Position numbers and translations under genes: made by a program | DNA from: Morganella morganii H1r | GTDB lineage: Bacteria > Pseudomonadota > Gammaproteobacteria > Enterobacterales > Enterobacteriaceae | Assembly: GCF_000633515.1 (NCBI RefSeq) | Contig: NZ_AYMP01000013.1 | Span: 1 to 47,624, forward strand | Length of the DNA stretch: 47,624 bases | Direction: 5' to 3' | In this document: one piece after another, positions 25,769-34,973 of the stretch | Position numbering within the stretch: position 1 is the stretch's first letter | How the letters are laid out: every line of letters starts with the position of its first letter | The notes under the pieces: model-generated | What the model saw: the letters and a program-made list of their open reading frames with translations, nothing else | Told to the model about the DNA's origin: nothing | The model's database searches: none

Positions 25769-27250
25769 ATGTCTCAGCAAGCAAATCAAAGCGCGGGTGA
25801 ACAACCGCAGACACTGCGCCGTGAATTAAAGGCGCGCCATCTGGCGATGATCGCCATCGGCGGATCTATCGGCACGGGGCTGTTTGTCGCTTCCGGTGCC
25901 ACCGTTGCCCAGGCCGGTCCCGGCGGGGCGCTGTTAACTTATGCCATTATCGGTCTGATGGTCTATTTCCTGATGACCAGCCTCGGCGAACTCGCGGCCT
26001 ACATGCCGGTATCGGGTTCATTTGCCACTTACGGTGCCAAATATGTGGATGAAGGCTTCGGTTTCGCACTGGGCTGGAACTACTGGTACAACTGGGCGGT
26101 GACTATCGCGGTTGACCTGGTGGCGGCGCAGCTGGTGATGACCTACTGGTTCCCGGCGGATCAGATCCCGGGCTGGGTCTGGAGTGCGGCGTTCCTCGCC
26201 ATCATGTTCCTGCTTAACTTTATTTCCGTAAAAGGATTCGGTGAGGCGGAATACTGGTTCTCCTTAATTAAGGTCAGTACCGTTATCCTGTTTATTGTTG
26301 TCGGCGTGATGATGATCACCGGCATTATGAAAGGCGGGGAAGGTGCGGGCTGGCATAACTGGACTGTCGGTGAGGCGCCGTTCAAAGGCGGGTTTGCCGC
26401 AATGATCGGGGTGGCCATGATTGTCGGCTTCTCCTTCCAGGGAACTGAACTTATCGGTATCGCTGCCGGTGAATCCAAAGATCCGGCCAAAAATATTCCG
26501 AAAGCGGTGCGTAAAGTGTTCTGGCGTATCCTGCTGTTCTATGTGCTGGCGATTCTGGTGATCAGCCTGATTATCCCGTACACCGACCCGAACCTGCTGC
26601 GTAATGATGAAACCGATATCAGCGTCAGCCCGTTCACCCTGGTCTTTGAACGCGCCGGTCTGCTCTCTGCGGCGGCCGTAATGAATGCGGTTATTCTGAC
26701 AGCGGTACTGTCTGCGGGTAACTCCGGGATGTATGCCTCCACCCGTATGCTGTACACCCTGGCGAAATCCGGCAAAGCACCGAAACTGTTTGCCAGACTG
26801 TCCAAAGGCGGTGTGCCGCGTAATGCGCTGATTGCCACGACGGTGATCGCCGCTCTCTGCTTCCTGACATCGATGTTCGGCAACCAGTCTGTATACCTGT
26901 GGCTGCTGAATGCCTCGGGGATGACCGGCTTTATCGCCTGGCTGGGGATTGCCATCAGCCACTACCGTTTCCGCAGAGGTTATATTAAGCAGGGCTATGA
27001 CCTGAACGATCTGCCGTACCGCTCCGGTTTCTTCCCGGTCGGCCCGATCTTCGCCTTTATTCTGTGTCTGACCATCACGCTCGGCCAGAATTACGAAGCC
27101 TTCCTGCAGGATCAGATTGACTGGGTGGGTGTGGTCGCGACGTATATCGGTCTGCCGCTGTTCTTCGCTATCTGGTTTGGTTATAAAATTGTTAAGCGTA
27201 CTAAGTTTGTCCGCTATGGCGAAATGGACTTTCCGGCCAGCCATAAATAA
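25769..27250 (+). CDS. lysP: Lysine-specific permease LysP
   Basis: 493 aa (E. coli 489), 12 membrane helices, amino acid-polyamine-organocation superfamily. The N-terminal ELKARHLAMIAIGGSIGTGLF and FQGTELIGIAAGESKDP blocks, and the central GNSGMYASTRMLYTLAKSGKAP segment, match LysP. It imports lysine with protons, and in E. coli it also restrains the acid-response activator CadC. Placement next to yeiE is conserved. Expression probably responds to ArgP or YeiE at the upstream palindrome. It ends with a strong terminator. Confidence 0.96.
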   Translation: MSQQANQSAGEQPQTLRRELKARHLAMIAIGGSIGTGLFVASGATVAQAGPGGALLTYAIIGLMVYFLMTSLGELAAYMPVSGSFATYGAKYVDEGFGFALGWNYWYNWAVTIAVDLVAAQLVMTYWFPADQIPGWVWSAAFLAIMFLLNFISVKGFGEAEYWFSLIKVSTVILFIVVGVMMITGIMKGGEGAGWHNWTVGEAPFKGGFAAMIGVAMIVGFSFQGTELIGIAAGESKDPAKNIPKAVRKVFWRILLFYVLAILVISLIIPYTDPNLLRNDETDISVSPFTLVFERAGLLSAAAVMNAVILTAVLSAGNSGMYASTRMLYTLAKSGKAPKLFARLSKGGVPRNALIATTVIAALCFLTSMFGNQSVYLWLLNASGMTGFIAWLGIAISHYRFRRGYIKQGYDLNDLPYRSGFFPVGPIFAFILCLTITLGQNYEAFLQDQIDWVGVVATYIGLPLFFAIWFGYKIVKRTKFVRYGEMDFPASHK

Positions 27251-27293
27251 GGCTGCGTGACCCGGTTTTGTGACATATCACGTAAATTGATAA

Positions 27294-27328
27294 AAAACCT
27301 GACGATATTGGTCAGGTTTTTTTTATGT
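27294..27328 (+). terminator. Intrinsic terminator of lysP
   Basis: AAAACCTGAC / GTCAGGTTTT with a 7-base loop, followed by a run of T. Confidence 0.9.
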
Positions 27329-27561
27329 TTGTCGTTACAGGCTTTGCGGGGGTATCCTCGGGTTGAAACTGCATTTATCCGTTAAGTCAGTCGTTTTAAC
27401 TATCAATAACAGACATTGCTTACTGATTATATTTCGATATATCGTTACAACGCGATGATAACGAATATTGTAATGAGGAAGATAATTATTCCATATTGAT
27501 AAGAGTTCTTATTTGCTTTATTGTTAACGCCAATTTCTGACAGATAACAGGAGCCGGTAAC
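27329..27561 (+). promoter_or_regulatory. Upstream region of the iron importer with a possible Fur-type site
   Basis: AT-rich, gene-free. It contains GATAAT-like segments and the short dyad ATAAGA-GT-TCTTAT (27499-27512). By eye this matches the 19-bp Fur consensus at only about 11 positions, so Fur control is a hypothesis. No strong promoter hexamer pair was assigned. Confidence 0.35.
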
Positions 27562-28686
27562 GTGAAATTAGTATCTGTAGCAAAAGGGCTGACCATGAGC
27601 CTGGCAGCAGGAGCTGTTCTGATGAGCAGCGCAGCATGGGCGGAAACAGTGGTTGATGCCGCAGGACGTACGGTGGAAGTGCCGGAAAAAGTGGAGCGCA
27701 TCCTGTTAGGGGAAGGGCGTATGATCCACGCGGTGGCTCTGCTGGAAGGTGATAAACCGCTGGCGCGTATTGCCGGCTGGCAGGGGGACTTCCGCAAACT
27801 CGACCCGCAGTCTTATGCTGTCTACAAAGCTAAATTCCCGGAAATCGACAAGATCCCGCTGATCGGTAACACGACAGAGGACAGCGTCAGTGCAGAAAAA
27901 GTATTAACCCTCAATCCTGATGTGGCTATTTTCGGCCTGGCCGGTCACGGACCGGGTAAGAACAGCGAGCTGGTCGGTCAGCTGGAAAAAGCCGGTATCC
28001 CGGTTGTTTTTGTGGATTTCCGCAACGAACCGCTGAAAAACACCCTGCCGGGTATGCGTGTGCTGGGTAAAGTGCTGCACCGCGAAGAAAAAGCCAAAGC
28101 CTTTGAAGATTTTTATCAGAAGCAGATGAAGTTAGTCACTGACGTGACAGACAACATCCCGGAAGATAAAAAACCGACTGTGTTTATCGATCTGCGCGCC
28201 GGGTCTTTCCCTGACTGCTGCGGTACTGCCGGTAACGGTAACCTCGGTAACTTTATCGATGTGGCGGGCGGTAAAAATATCGCCAAAGACGTTCTGCCGA
28301 CCCCGCTGGGTACCATGAACCTGGAAAAAGTGATTGCGGTTGATCCGGATATTTATCTGGTCAGCGGCGCAAAAGCACCGGGCAGCACCGATGCGGGTGT
28401 TCAGCTGGGTGCGCAGGCCACAGAAGCAGATGCCAAAACCAGCCTGAAAGCCATTACTGAGCGTAAGGGCATCAATACCCTGACGGCGGTGAAAGAAGGG
28501 CGTGACTATGCTATCTGGCACAACTATTATAACTCACCTTATAACGTGATTGCCGCGCAGGTCTTTGCCAAGTGGTTCTATCCGGAGCAGTTTAACGATC
28601 TGGATCCGAAGAAAACCATGGATGAAATGTACAGTCAGTTCCTGGCTGTCGAACCAACAGGTACATACTGGGTCAGCGGTAAATAA
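27562..28686 (+). CDS. Periplasmic iron-siderophore binding protein (FecB/BtuF-like)
   Basis: 374 aa. A Sec signal peptide is cleaved near SSAAWA-ETV (residue 27). The mature protein has the two-lobe helical-backbone fold: VVDAAGRTVEVPEKVERIL at the N-terminus, LTLNPDVAIFG, and IDLRAGSFPDCCGTAG, with an unusual vicinal Cys219-Cys220 pair that could form a disulfide. The start codon is GTG with GGAG upstream. It is first in an operon with a permease and an ATPase. The system resembles Yersinia Yiu- or other FecBCD-type importers. The ligand, probably a ferric siderophore, cannot be deduced. Confidence 0.85.
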   Translation: MKLVSVAKGLTMSLAAGAVLMSSAAWAETVVDAAGRTVEVPEKVERILLGEGRMIHAVALLEGDKPLARIAGWQGDFRKLDPQSYAVYKAKFPEIDKIPLIGNTTEDSVSAEKVLTLNPDVAIFGLAGHGPGKNSELVGQLEKAGIPVVFVDFRNEPLKNTLPGMRVLGKVLHREEKAKAFEDFYQKQMKLVTDVTDNIPEDKKPTVFIDLRAGSFPDCCGTAGNGNLGNFIDVAGGKNIAKDVLPTPLGTMNLEKVIAVDPDIYLVSGAKAPGSTDAGVQLGAQATEADAKTSLKAITERKGINTLTAVKEGRDYAIWHNYYNSPYNVIAAQVFAKWFYPEQFNDLDPKKTMDEMYSQFLAVEPTGTYWVSGK

Positions 28687-28714
28687 TTTTAAGTAGTCAG
28701 CAGGTATTTGAATA

Positions 28715-29812
28715 ATGAGTATTACCACAGAAGCAATGCTACAGACGAAGCCGGAACAGGCAGGCAGTGAATTAAGCTGTGATGTGAAATCACATTACCG
28801 GCGTGTACTGCGCAGGCGGCTGATGTGGATGTTAGCGGTGGTTGCGGTAATACTCTGTACCGTGGTGCTCGATTTCACCATGGGGCCGTCCGGGCTGAGC
28901 CTTGATGCCCTCTGGCAGACCCTGGTGTCGCCGGAAAGTGTATCAGCGGGCACCCGTGTGATTGTCTGGGAAATACGTCTGCCGTATGCCCTGATGGCCG
29001 TGGTGGTCGGCATGTCTCTCGGTCTTGCCGGGGCAGAGATGCAGACCATCCTCAATAACCCGCTGGCGAGTCCGTTTACCCTCGGCGTCTCCAACGCCGC
29101 ATCGTTTGGTGCGGCGCTGGCGATAGTCCTCGGGATTGGTATTCCGGGCGTGCCGGATCAATGGTTTGTTTCCGCGAACGCCTTTATTTTTGCCCTGTTT
29201 TCCGCGCTGATGCTTGACGGCATCACCCGCTGGACACGTGTGGCAACCTCCGGTGTGGTGTTATTCGGTATTGCAATGGTCTTTACCTTTAACGCACTGG
29301 TATCGATGATGCAGTTTATCGCCACGGAAGACACCTTACAGGGTCTGGTTTTCTGGACGATGGGCAGCCTGGCGCGTGCCACCTGGGTGAAACTGGGGGT
29401 GATGACACTGGCCTTTGCCATTCTGCTGCCGATCTCCATGAGTAATTCATGGAAGCTGACCGCACTGCGCCTCGGTGAGGATCGCGCTGTCAGTTTCGGT
29501 ATTAACGTGCGCCGTCTGCGCCTCGGCACGCTGCTGCGCATCAGTATTCTGACCGCACTGGCGGTGGCCTTTGTCGGCCCGATTGCCTTTATCGGCCTGG
29601 TCGCGCCGCATATTGCCCGTATGATGTTTGGTGAGGATCACCGTTTCTATCTGCCTGCGAGTGCATTAATCGGGGCACTGGTACTGTCGATGGCGTCCAT
29701 TGCCTCGAAGAACCTGATTCCGGGGGTGATTATTCCGGTCGGTATTGTGACATCACTGGTAGGTGTGCCGTTCTTCCTGAGCATGATCCTGCGTCATAAG
29801 GGGAGCATGTAA
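28715..29812 (+). CDS. FecCD-family ABC permease for iron-siderophore uptake
   Basis: 365 aa. A hydrophilic cytoplasmic N-terminus of about 45 residues precedes 9-10 membrane helices. Family signatures are VIVWEIRLPYALMAVVVG, GLAGAEMQTILNNPLASPFTLG and GPIAFIGLVAPHIARMMFG (about residues 287-305, the ATPase-coupling loop). A single permease gene implies a homodimer. It lies 28 bases after the binding protein and 1 base before the ATPase gene, so the three are co-transcribed. The N-terminal extension is longer than in BtuC. Confidence 0.92.
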   Translation: MSITTEAMLQTKPEQAGSELSCDVKSHYRRVLRRRLMWMLAVVAVILCTVVLDFTMGPSGLSLDALWQTLVSPESVSAGTRVIVWEIRLPYALMAVVVGMSLGLAGAEMQTILNNPLASPFTLGVSNAASFGAALAIVLGIGIPGVPDQWFVSANAFIFALFSALMLDGITRWTRVATSGVVLFGIAMVFTFNALVSMMQFIATEDTLQGLVFWTMGSLARATWVKLGVMTLAFAILLPISMSNSWKLTALRLGEDRAVSFGINVRRLRLGTLLRISILTALAVAFVGPIAFIGLVAPHIARMMFGEDHRFYLPASALIGALVLSMASIASKNLIPGVIIPVGIVTSLVGVPFFLSMILRHKGSM

Positions 29813-29813
29813 G

Positions 29814-30632
29814 ATGGATTTGAATGCAATGTCAGCGCAGAGCGGGTTAGAGATTAAACACTTCAATGCCGGTTATCCGAAACGGAAAATCATTGAAGAC
29901 CTGAATGTTGAACCTCTGCCGCGCGGTAAAATCACCGTGCTGCTCGGGCCGAACGGCAGCGGGAAATCAACCCTGCTGCGCTCTCTGGCCGGGCTGAACA
30001 AGGCAGAGGGGCAGTTACTGCTTGACGGCCACGACCTGATGCGGATGAATTTTGCCGAACGCGCGAAGCAGGTGGTTTATCTGCCGCAGACCCTGCCTGC
30101 AGGTGTGCATCTGCATGTGCTGGAATCCGTGATTGTGGCACAACGGGCATCCGGCGGCGTTTCTGACCGCGACAGTGAGCAGGAAGTGATGTCTCTGTTG
30201 TCACAATTAGGGATTGAACATCTGGCTCTGCATTATCTGGATCAGTTATCCGGCGGTCAGAAACAATTAGTCGGGCTGGCACAATCGTTAATCCGTCAGC
30301 CGACTCTGTTATTACTGGATGAGCCGTTAAGCGCACTGGATTTAAATTATCAGTATCACGTGATGGATTTGGTACGCCGTGAAACGCAGCGCCGGAATAT
30401 TATTACTGTGGTTGTTGTGCATGATATTAATATCGCACTGCGTCACGGTGATCATATATTAATGCTGAAAGACGGGAATTTAATTGCGGAAGGGGATCCG
30501 GAAGCGGTTATTACGCCGGACAGCCTGGCAACCGTTTATGGTGTACGCGGCCGTATTGAGCACTGCTCACAGTCTGTGCCGCATGTTGTGATTGATGGCC
30601 TGGTGCCGCGCGCGGTTGCAGCACTGGCATAA
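29814..30632 (+). CDS. ABC transporter ATPase for iron-siderophore uptake
   Basis: 272 aa. Walker A GPNGSGKST (residues 45-53), Q-loop in VVYLPQT, signature LSGGQKQ, Walker B LLLLDEP with the D-loop SALD, and H-loop VVVVHD are all intact. It is in the FepC/FecE branch and powers import through the upstream permease. The start at MDLNAMSAQS follows the permease stop with a single-base gap and an AGCATGTAAG context, so translation is probably coupled. No terminator with a T-run follows; a hairpin occurs at 30667. Confidence 0.93.
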   Translation: MDLNAMSAQSGLEIKHFNAGYPKRKIIEDLNVEPLPRGKITVLLGPNGSGKSTLLRSLAGLNKAEGQLLLDGHDLMRMNFAERAKQVVYLPQTLPAGVHLHVLESVIVAQRASGGVSDRDSEQEVMSLLSQLGIEHLALHYLDQLSGGQKQLVGLAQSLIRQPTLLLLDEPLSALDLNYQYHVMDLVRRETQRRNIITVVVVHDINIALRHGDHILMLKDGNLIAEGDPEAVITPDSLATVYGVRGRIEHCSQSVPHVVIDGLVPRAVAALA

Positions 30633-30666
30633 TAAAACCGGTTTATATTACATATTCTTTTTTATT

Positions 30667-30858
30667 CTCTGCGGAATATATTTCCGCAGAGGGTGATTAT
30701 CTGCACGCTGTATCGATCTGCTGCACTGATAATGTACTGTTTTCTGTATAGTTTTCTTTATAAAAACAAATAGCCTTATAAAAGGCAATACTAAAATAAT
30801 GACGGATGCCTGCAATGGCAGAGCCATTATTATTTAAAAAAAAGGGATATAAATCCCT
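30667..30858 (+). repeat. Four consecutive hairpins in the leader of the TonB-dependent receptor
   Basis: Inverted repeats: CTCTGCGGAA/TTCCGCAGAG (30667-30691, perfect 10 bp), GCCTT/AAGGC (30773-30786), AATAATG..TGCC/GGCA..CATTATT (30795-30831), and AGGGAT/ATCCCT (30843-30858). None is followed by a T-run that would make it an intrinsic terminator. They fill the 279-base gap between the ABC operon and the receptor gene and could be an RNA-level control region or processing sites. Confidence 0.55.
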
Positions 30859-30911
30859 GAGAGCTAATGTCGATTGTCCATAAATATATTATCTCTTGGA
30901 GAATCAAAAGA

Positions 30912-32885
30912 ATGGTTATTTTTTCAAAACGAAAAGTGGCGGTATGTGTTATGGCAGCACTCGCCGCTCAGGTGATGGCTGCTCAGGCTGCAAATAAAGA
31001 AGACGTGATTATGGTCACCACCGCATCCGGCTTCCAGCAGAAAATTGAGGATGCTGCGGCGACTATCTCCGTTGTTTCACGCGAACAGCTGGAAGATAAA
31101 GCCTACCGCGATGTGACCGATGCCCTGAAAGATGTACCGGGGGTTGTGGTCACCGGCGGCGGCAGCTCGTCAGATATCAGTATCCGCGGGATGGATCCGA
31201 AATACACCATGATCCTCGTGGACGGGAAACGGGTTGCCAGCCGCGAAACGCGCCCTAATAGTGATAACTCCGGTATTGAACAGGGATGGTTGCCGCCGCT
31301 GACAGCAATTGAACGCATTGAAGTGGTGCGCGGACCGATGTCGTCACTGTATGGTTCGGATGCCATGGGCGGGGTTATCAATATTATCACGCGGAAAGCG
31401 CAGGGTGAGTGGCACGCCAGTGTTCGTACCGATGCAACCATCACCGAACGCAAAGACAGCGGTAACACCGGACAGGGCAGTTTCTTCGCCGCCGGTCCGC
31501 TGGTGGATAACCTGCTGAGCATGAAAGTGAATGGTCAGTATTCTCATCGCGGGGAAGATAATTTCGCGAACGGCTTTAACCGTCAGATCATGACCAGCGG
31601 CGGCGGTACACTGACATTAACGCCGGATGAGCAGAACAGCATCGATTTTGATTTCAAAAAAGATAATCAGCACCGTGATTCCCGCTGGGAAAAAAGTGCG
31701 TCAGAATCCAGCAAAAAGAAAAAATCCAGCAGTTTCAGCAAGTATGAAATGACGCAGTATGCGATTACCCATGACGGTAACTACGACTGGGGCAGCATGA
31801 ACAGCTATGTTCAGCGTAATGAAACCAAAAACCCGGGCCGTAATATGGAGTATTACGACACCATCGCCCGTAACCAGACCGTTCTGCCGCTCGGCGACCA
31901 TATGCTGAGCCTCGGCGGCCAGTACCGTTTCGAAGAGCTGAAAGACGAGGGCAATAAATTAGCCGGCAATAAACTGGATCGCTACAGCTGGGCATTGTTT
32001 GCGGAAGATGACTGGGCACTGACTAATGATTTCACTCTGACCGGCGGACTGCGTATGGATAAGGATGAAAACTTTGGTACGCACTGGACGCCGCGTGTAT
32101 ACGGGGTGTGGCATCTGGATGAGAGCTGGACAGTGAAAGGGGGTGTTTCCACCGGTTACCGTTCACCGGATCTGCGTCAGGCAACGGCATCCTGGGGACA
32201 AGTGACCGGCGGCGGCAGTTTGAACGGTGTTATTTTCGGTAACCCGGATCTGAAACCGGAGAAAAGTGTTACTGAAGAGATCAGTGTGCTGTGGAACAAT
32301 CAGGACAACCTCAATATGAGCCTGACTGTCTTTAACACTGACTTTAAAGATAAGATCACCGAAATACGTCGCTGCGGAACAGGCACCAAAGAAAAATGTA
32401 CCGAGAAAGACCCGGACGGAAATACTTATGACTTCATCAGTGACCGTACCAACGTTGATAAAGCCAATATGCGCGGTGTGGAAGCGATCATGAACTGGCA
32501 GATCGTGGAATCTGTGGATCTTACAGCGAACTATACCTTCACCGATTCTGAACAGAAGAGTGGTGATTTCAAAGGCAAACCGCTGAACAAGATGCCAAAA
32601 CATATGGCTAACGCCACACTGAACTGGGATACCACTCAGGATATCAAAACCTGGAGCCGGGTAAACTTCCGCGGCAAAACCTCGGATTACCTGTCCCGTA
32701 CCAGCATGGCAACAGGAACCGGCTCGTATGCCACCGTGGATATCGGCGGCAGCTATCAGCTGAATAAAGACCTGAACTTCGTGGCGGGTGTGTATAACGT
32801 GCTGGATCGCCGTATTAATAATGAAAATTACGGTGCCACACTGGATGGCCGCCGTTACAACATCGGTCTGAATTATAACTTCTGA
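30912..32885 (+). CDS. TonB-dependent catecholate siderophore receptor (CirA/FepA-like)
   Basis: 657 aa. The start at MVIFSKRKVAVCVM gives a clean signal peptide cleaved near MAAQA-ANK and has a GGAG site; an in-frame ATG 15 codons earlier does not. A TonB box (EDVIMVT) opens the mature protein. The plug domain (about 35-150: SIRGMDPKYTMILVDGKRV; IERIEVVRGPMSSLYGSDAMGGVINIITR) and the 22-strand barrel, ending in the family's terminal Phe (LNYNF), are intact. The overall pattern is close to E. coli CirA, which is also a lysP neighbour. A Lys/Ser-rich extracellular loop (ESSKKKKSSSFS) is unusual. It probably feeds the upstream ABC importer. Confidence 0.88.
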   Translation: MVIFSKRKVAVCVMAALAAQVMAAQAANKEDVIMVTTASGFQQKIEDAAATISVVSREQLEDKAYRDVTDALKDVPGVVVTGGGSSSDISIRGMDPKYTMILVDGKRVASRETRPNSDNSGIEQGWLPPLTAIERIEVVRGPMSSLYGSDAMGGVINIITRKAQGEWHASVRTDATITERKDSGNTGQGSFFAAGPLVDNLLSMKVNGQYSHRGEDNFANGFNRQIMTSGGGTLTLTPDEQNSIDFDFKKDNQHRDSRWEKSASESSKKKKSSSFSKYEMTQYAITHDGNYDWGSMNSYVQRNETKNPGRNMEYYDTIARNQTVLPLGDHMLSLGGQYRFEELKDEGNKLAGNKLDRYSWALFAEDDWALTNDFTLTGGLRMDKDENFGTHWTPRVYGVWHLDESWTVKGGVSTGYRSPDLRQATASWGQVTGGGSLNGVIFGNPDLKPEKSVTEEISVLWNNQDNLNMSLTVFNTDFKDKITEIRRCGTGTKEKCTEKDPDGNTYDFISDRTNVDKANMRGVEAIMNWQIVESVDLTANYTFTDSEQKSGDFKGKPLNKMPKHMANATLNWDTTQDIKTWSRVNFRGKTSDYLSRTSMATGTGSYATVDIGGSYQLNKDLNFVAGVYNVLDRRINNENYGATLDGRRYNIGLNYNF

Positions 32886-32912
32886 TGTAACCTCATTCGT
32901 TATTATGTGCCG

Positions 32913-32949
32913 AAACACGGCGTCCTTTTCCGGACGCCGTGTTTTTTTT
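32913..32949 (+). terminator. Intrinsic terminator of the receptor gene
   Basis: Thirteen-base-pair stem AAACACGGCGTCC / GGACGCCGTGTTT around a 6-base loop, followed by a T-run. Confidence 0.93.
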
Positions 32950-33097
32950 ATGACAGGCAGAGTGACTGCAAAATATACAAATAACGGGATTTTTTAACGT
33001 TTCAGCTATAAATATTCAAAGTTTCGTCACGGAAATTCTGTCGCTAAACAGGTATAGAAAAAAATTACCGGTTCAGGGCGAACAAAGCTTGAAATTT

Positions 33098-33170
33098 ATG
33101 ACTGGGGGGTGCAGAATGCGCCATCCAAAAAAATAACTGATGCATTTATACGCATCGGTTTTTTTTTTTG
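33098..33170 (+). promoter_or_regulatory. Twelve-codon ORF followed at once by an intrinsic terminator (possible attenuator or small RNA end)
   Basis: ATG ACT GGG GGG ... TAA (33098-33136) encodes MTGGCRMRHPKK. It is directly followed by the stem ACTGATGC / GCATCGGT (33136-33159, one G-T pair) and eleven T (33159-33169). The receptor gene already has its own terminator at 32913-32949, so a transcript must begin in between and end here. The ribosome site of the short ORF is weak and no promoter was assigned. It may be the attenuated leader of the putrescine permease or an independent small RNA. The rest of 32950-33268 shows no gene. Confidence 0.45.
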
Positions 33171-33268
33171 CACTAAAATATTGTCACCGACAAAAAAGGG
33201 GCCGATAGGCCGGATAACTGTTTACTGAATGACACCGGACGATAAACACCGGTATGAGGATGCGATAA

Positions 33269-33478
33269 ATGGCGCAATTTTTCACTTTTGCACCTGTGCC
33301 AATCGGCGCTGGCTGCTGCAACGATGACTACGGAGCACGGCGCTCCTGCTCAGCACCCCAAACCTCTTCTTACTTCACTGCCTACAGGCAGATGCGAAGT
33401 CTTCCCGGTAACACGCCATCTGATAGTAGTATCAGTATGATTGTCGGTGTTACGGGAGGATTCGCTCATGTCGGATAA
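33269..33478 (+). CDS. Upstream ORF overlapping the start of the putrescine permease gene (possible leader peptide)
   Basis: 69 codons, starting 11 bases after an AGGA ribosome site. Its TAA stop (33476-33478) lies inside the permease start region (ATGTCGGATAA), so ribosomes ending here finish on the permease start codon. The product is rich in Ser, Gly, Ala and Thr, with a Cys-Cys pair ([15 protein letters not shown]) and no signal peptide or known domain. The reading frame runs through a hairpin that covers the permease Shine-Dalgarno (33404-33456). A coupling or sensing leader peptide is the likeliest role if it is real. Chance overlap cannot be excluded. Confidence 0.45.
   Translation: MAQFFTFAPVPIGAGCCNDDYGARRSCSAPQTSSYFTAYRQMRSLPGNTPSDSSISMIVGVTGGFAHVG
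33404..33456 (+). promoter_or_regulatory. RNA hairpin sequestering the permease Shine-Dalgarno
   Basis: CCC-G-GTAACAC (33404-33414) pairs with GTGTTACGGG (33447-33456) in a 10-bp stem with one bulged G. Inside the loop a second hairpin CTGATA / TATCAG (33420-33435) forms. The right arm includes the first G residues of the GGAGGA site that serves the ATG at 33468. Confidence 0.5.
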
Positions 33479-34847
33479 TACCGCCCTCGATATTGGCCTG
33501 AACCGTACAGCTGCCAATAACCGCGTACAACTCGCAAAAACACTGACCCTCGTTCAGGTTGTCATGATGGGGCTTGCTTACCTGCAGCCGATGACTATCT
33601 TTGATACCTTCGGGATTGTGTCCGAAATTACCAGCGGTCATGTTGCGACCTCTTATGCTATCGCACTGACAGCCATTCTTTTTACTGCGCTGAGCTACGG
33701 AAAACTGGTTAAACGGTTCCCGTCTGCCGGCTCGGCGTATACCTATGCCCAGAAATCCATGAGCCCGCATATCGGCTTTATGGTCGGCTGGTCATCCCTG
33801 CTGGACTACCTGTTCATGCCGATGATCAACATTCTGCTGGCAAAAATTTATCTTCAGGCCATCTTCCCTGACTGTCCGGCATGGATTTTCGTCGCGGGTC
33901 TGGTTTTCCTGATGACATTATTCAACCTGCGCGGCATCAATGTCGTGGCAAACCTCAATACCGGGATTGTACTGGTACAGGTTGCTGTGATGATTGTGTT
34001 TGTCGGTCTGCTGGTCCGTGGTGTGTCTGCGGGTGAAGGGGCGGGTACGCTGCTCTCTTTCCGTCCGTTTGCCTCCATTGATGCGGAACTGATCCCGATG
34101 ATAAGCGGGGCGACCATATTGTGCTTCTCCTTCTTAGGATTTGACGGTATCAGCTCACTGTCGGAAGAAACACCGAATGCCGGGAAAGTGATCCCGAAAG
34201 CGATTTTCCTGACCGCTCTGATTGGTGGTCTGATCTTTATCGCGGTGTCTTATTTCCTGCAGCTCTATTTCCCGGATGTGTCCCGTTTCAATAATCCGGA
34301 AGAGTCACAGCCTGAAATCATGTACATGGTGGCCGGTGCCTTCTTCCAGTCTATCATTCTGGTGTTCTCCTGCGTCACTGTACTGGCTTCCGGTATGGCG
34401 GCACAGGCAGGGGTATCCCGTCTGATGTATGTGATGGGGCGTGACGGTGTGTTCCCGGAGCAATTCTTCGGCTACGTGCACCCGAAATGGCGCACCCCGG
34501 CACTGAACGTGCTGCTGGTCGGTGTGCTGGCACTGAGTGCAGTCTGGTTTGATCTGGTGACCGCAACCGCGCTGATTAACTTCGGGGCACTGGTGGCGTT
34601 CACCTTCGTCAACCTGTCTGTGATTTCGCAGTTCTATATCCGCGAGCGCCGCAACAAGACGCTGGGCGACCAGATCAACTATCTGCTGCTGCCGGTTATC
34701 GGTGCTGCGACAGTGACCGTGCTCTGGTTCAACCTCGATGCGAAATCGATGGAACTGGGATTGAGCTGGGGCGCACTGGGTCTGATCTATATGCTGTTTC
34801 TGACCCGCCGTTTCCGCCGCCCGATGCCGCAGATGCCGGAAAAGTAA
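33468..34847 (+). CDS. plaP: Putrescine importer, PlaP/PuuP type
   Basis: 459 aa, 12 membrane helices, APC superfamily. It closely follows E. coli PlaP (and PuuP): [75 protein letters not shown] with [12 protein letters not shown], and [15 protein letters not shown], which favours PlaP. It imports putrescine with protons. In Proteus a PlaP homologue is tied to swarming signals. The start ATG has a GGAGGA site at 7 bases; the in-frame upstream extension is unlikely. A leader ORF overlaps the start, which suggests translational coupling. It has its own terminator. Confidence 0.87.
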   Translation: MSDNTALDIGLNRTAANNRVQLAKTLTLVQVVMMGLAYLQPMTIFDTFGIVSEITSGHVATSYAIALTAILFTALSYGKLVKRFPSAGSAYTYAQKSMSPHIGFMVGWSSLLDYLFMPMINILLAKIYLQAIFPDCPAWIFVAGLVFLMTLFNLRGINVVANLNTGIVLVQVAVMIVFVGLLVRGVSAGEGAGTLLSFRPFASIDAELIPMISGATILCFSFLGFDGISSLSEETPNAGKVIPKAIFLTALIGGLIFIAVSYFLQLYFPDVSRFNNPEESQPEIMYMVAGAFFQSIILVFSCVTVLASGMAAQAGVSRLMYVMGRDGVFPEQFFGYVHPKWRTPALNVLLVGVLALSAVWFDLVTATALINFGALVAFTFVNLSVISQFYIRERRNKTLGDQINYLLLPVIGAATVTVLWFNLDAKSMELGLSWGALGLIYMLFLTRRFRRPMPQMPEK

Positions 34848-34869
34848 GTCTTTAAGCAGTTATGTCGTG

Positions 34870-34907
34870 AAAACGGCGCACAGTTTGATTCTGTGCGCCG
34901 TTTTTTT
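34870..34907. terminator. Strong terminator after plaP
   Basis: Fourteen-base-pair stem AAAACGGCGCACAG / CTGTGCGCCGTTTT around TTTGATT, followed by more T. Confidence 0.93.
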
Positions 34908-34973
34908 ATAGGTAATCGCGTATAGTAACCCTATGAAAGTATAGAAAATGATAATAATAATTAAGGGATAGGG

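Noticed and set aside
33098..33136. The 12-codon ORF before the T11 terminator as an annotated gene
   Set aside because: The ribosome site is weak and there is no run of diagnostic codons. It is kept only as a possible attenuator element, not as a CDS.
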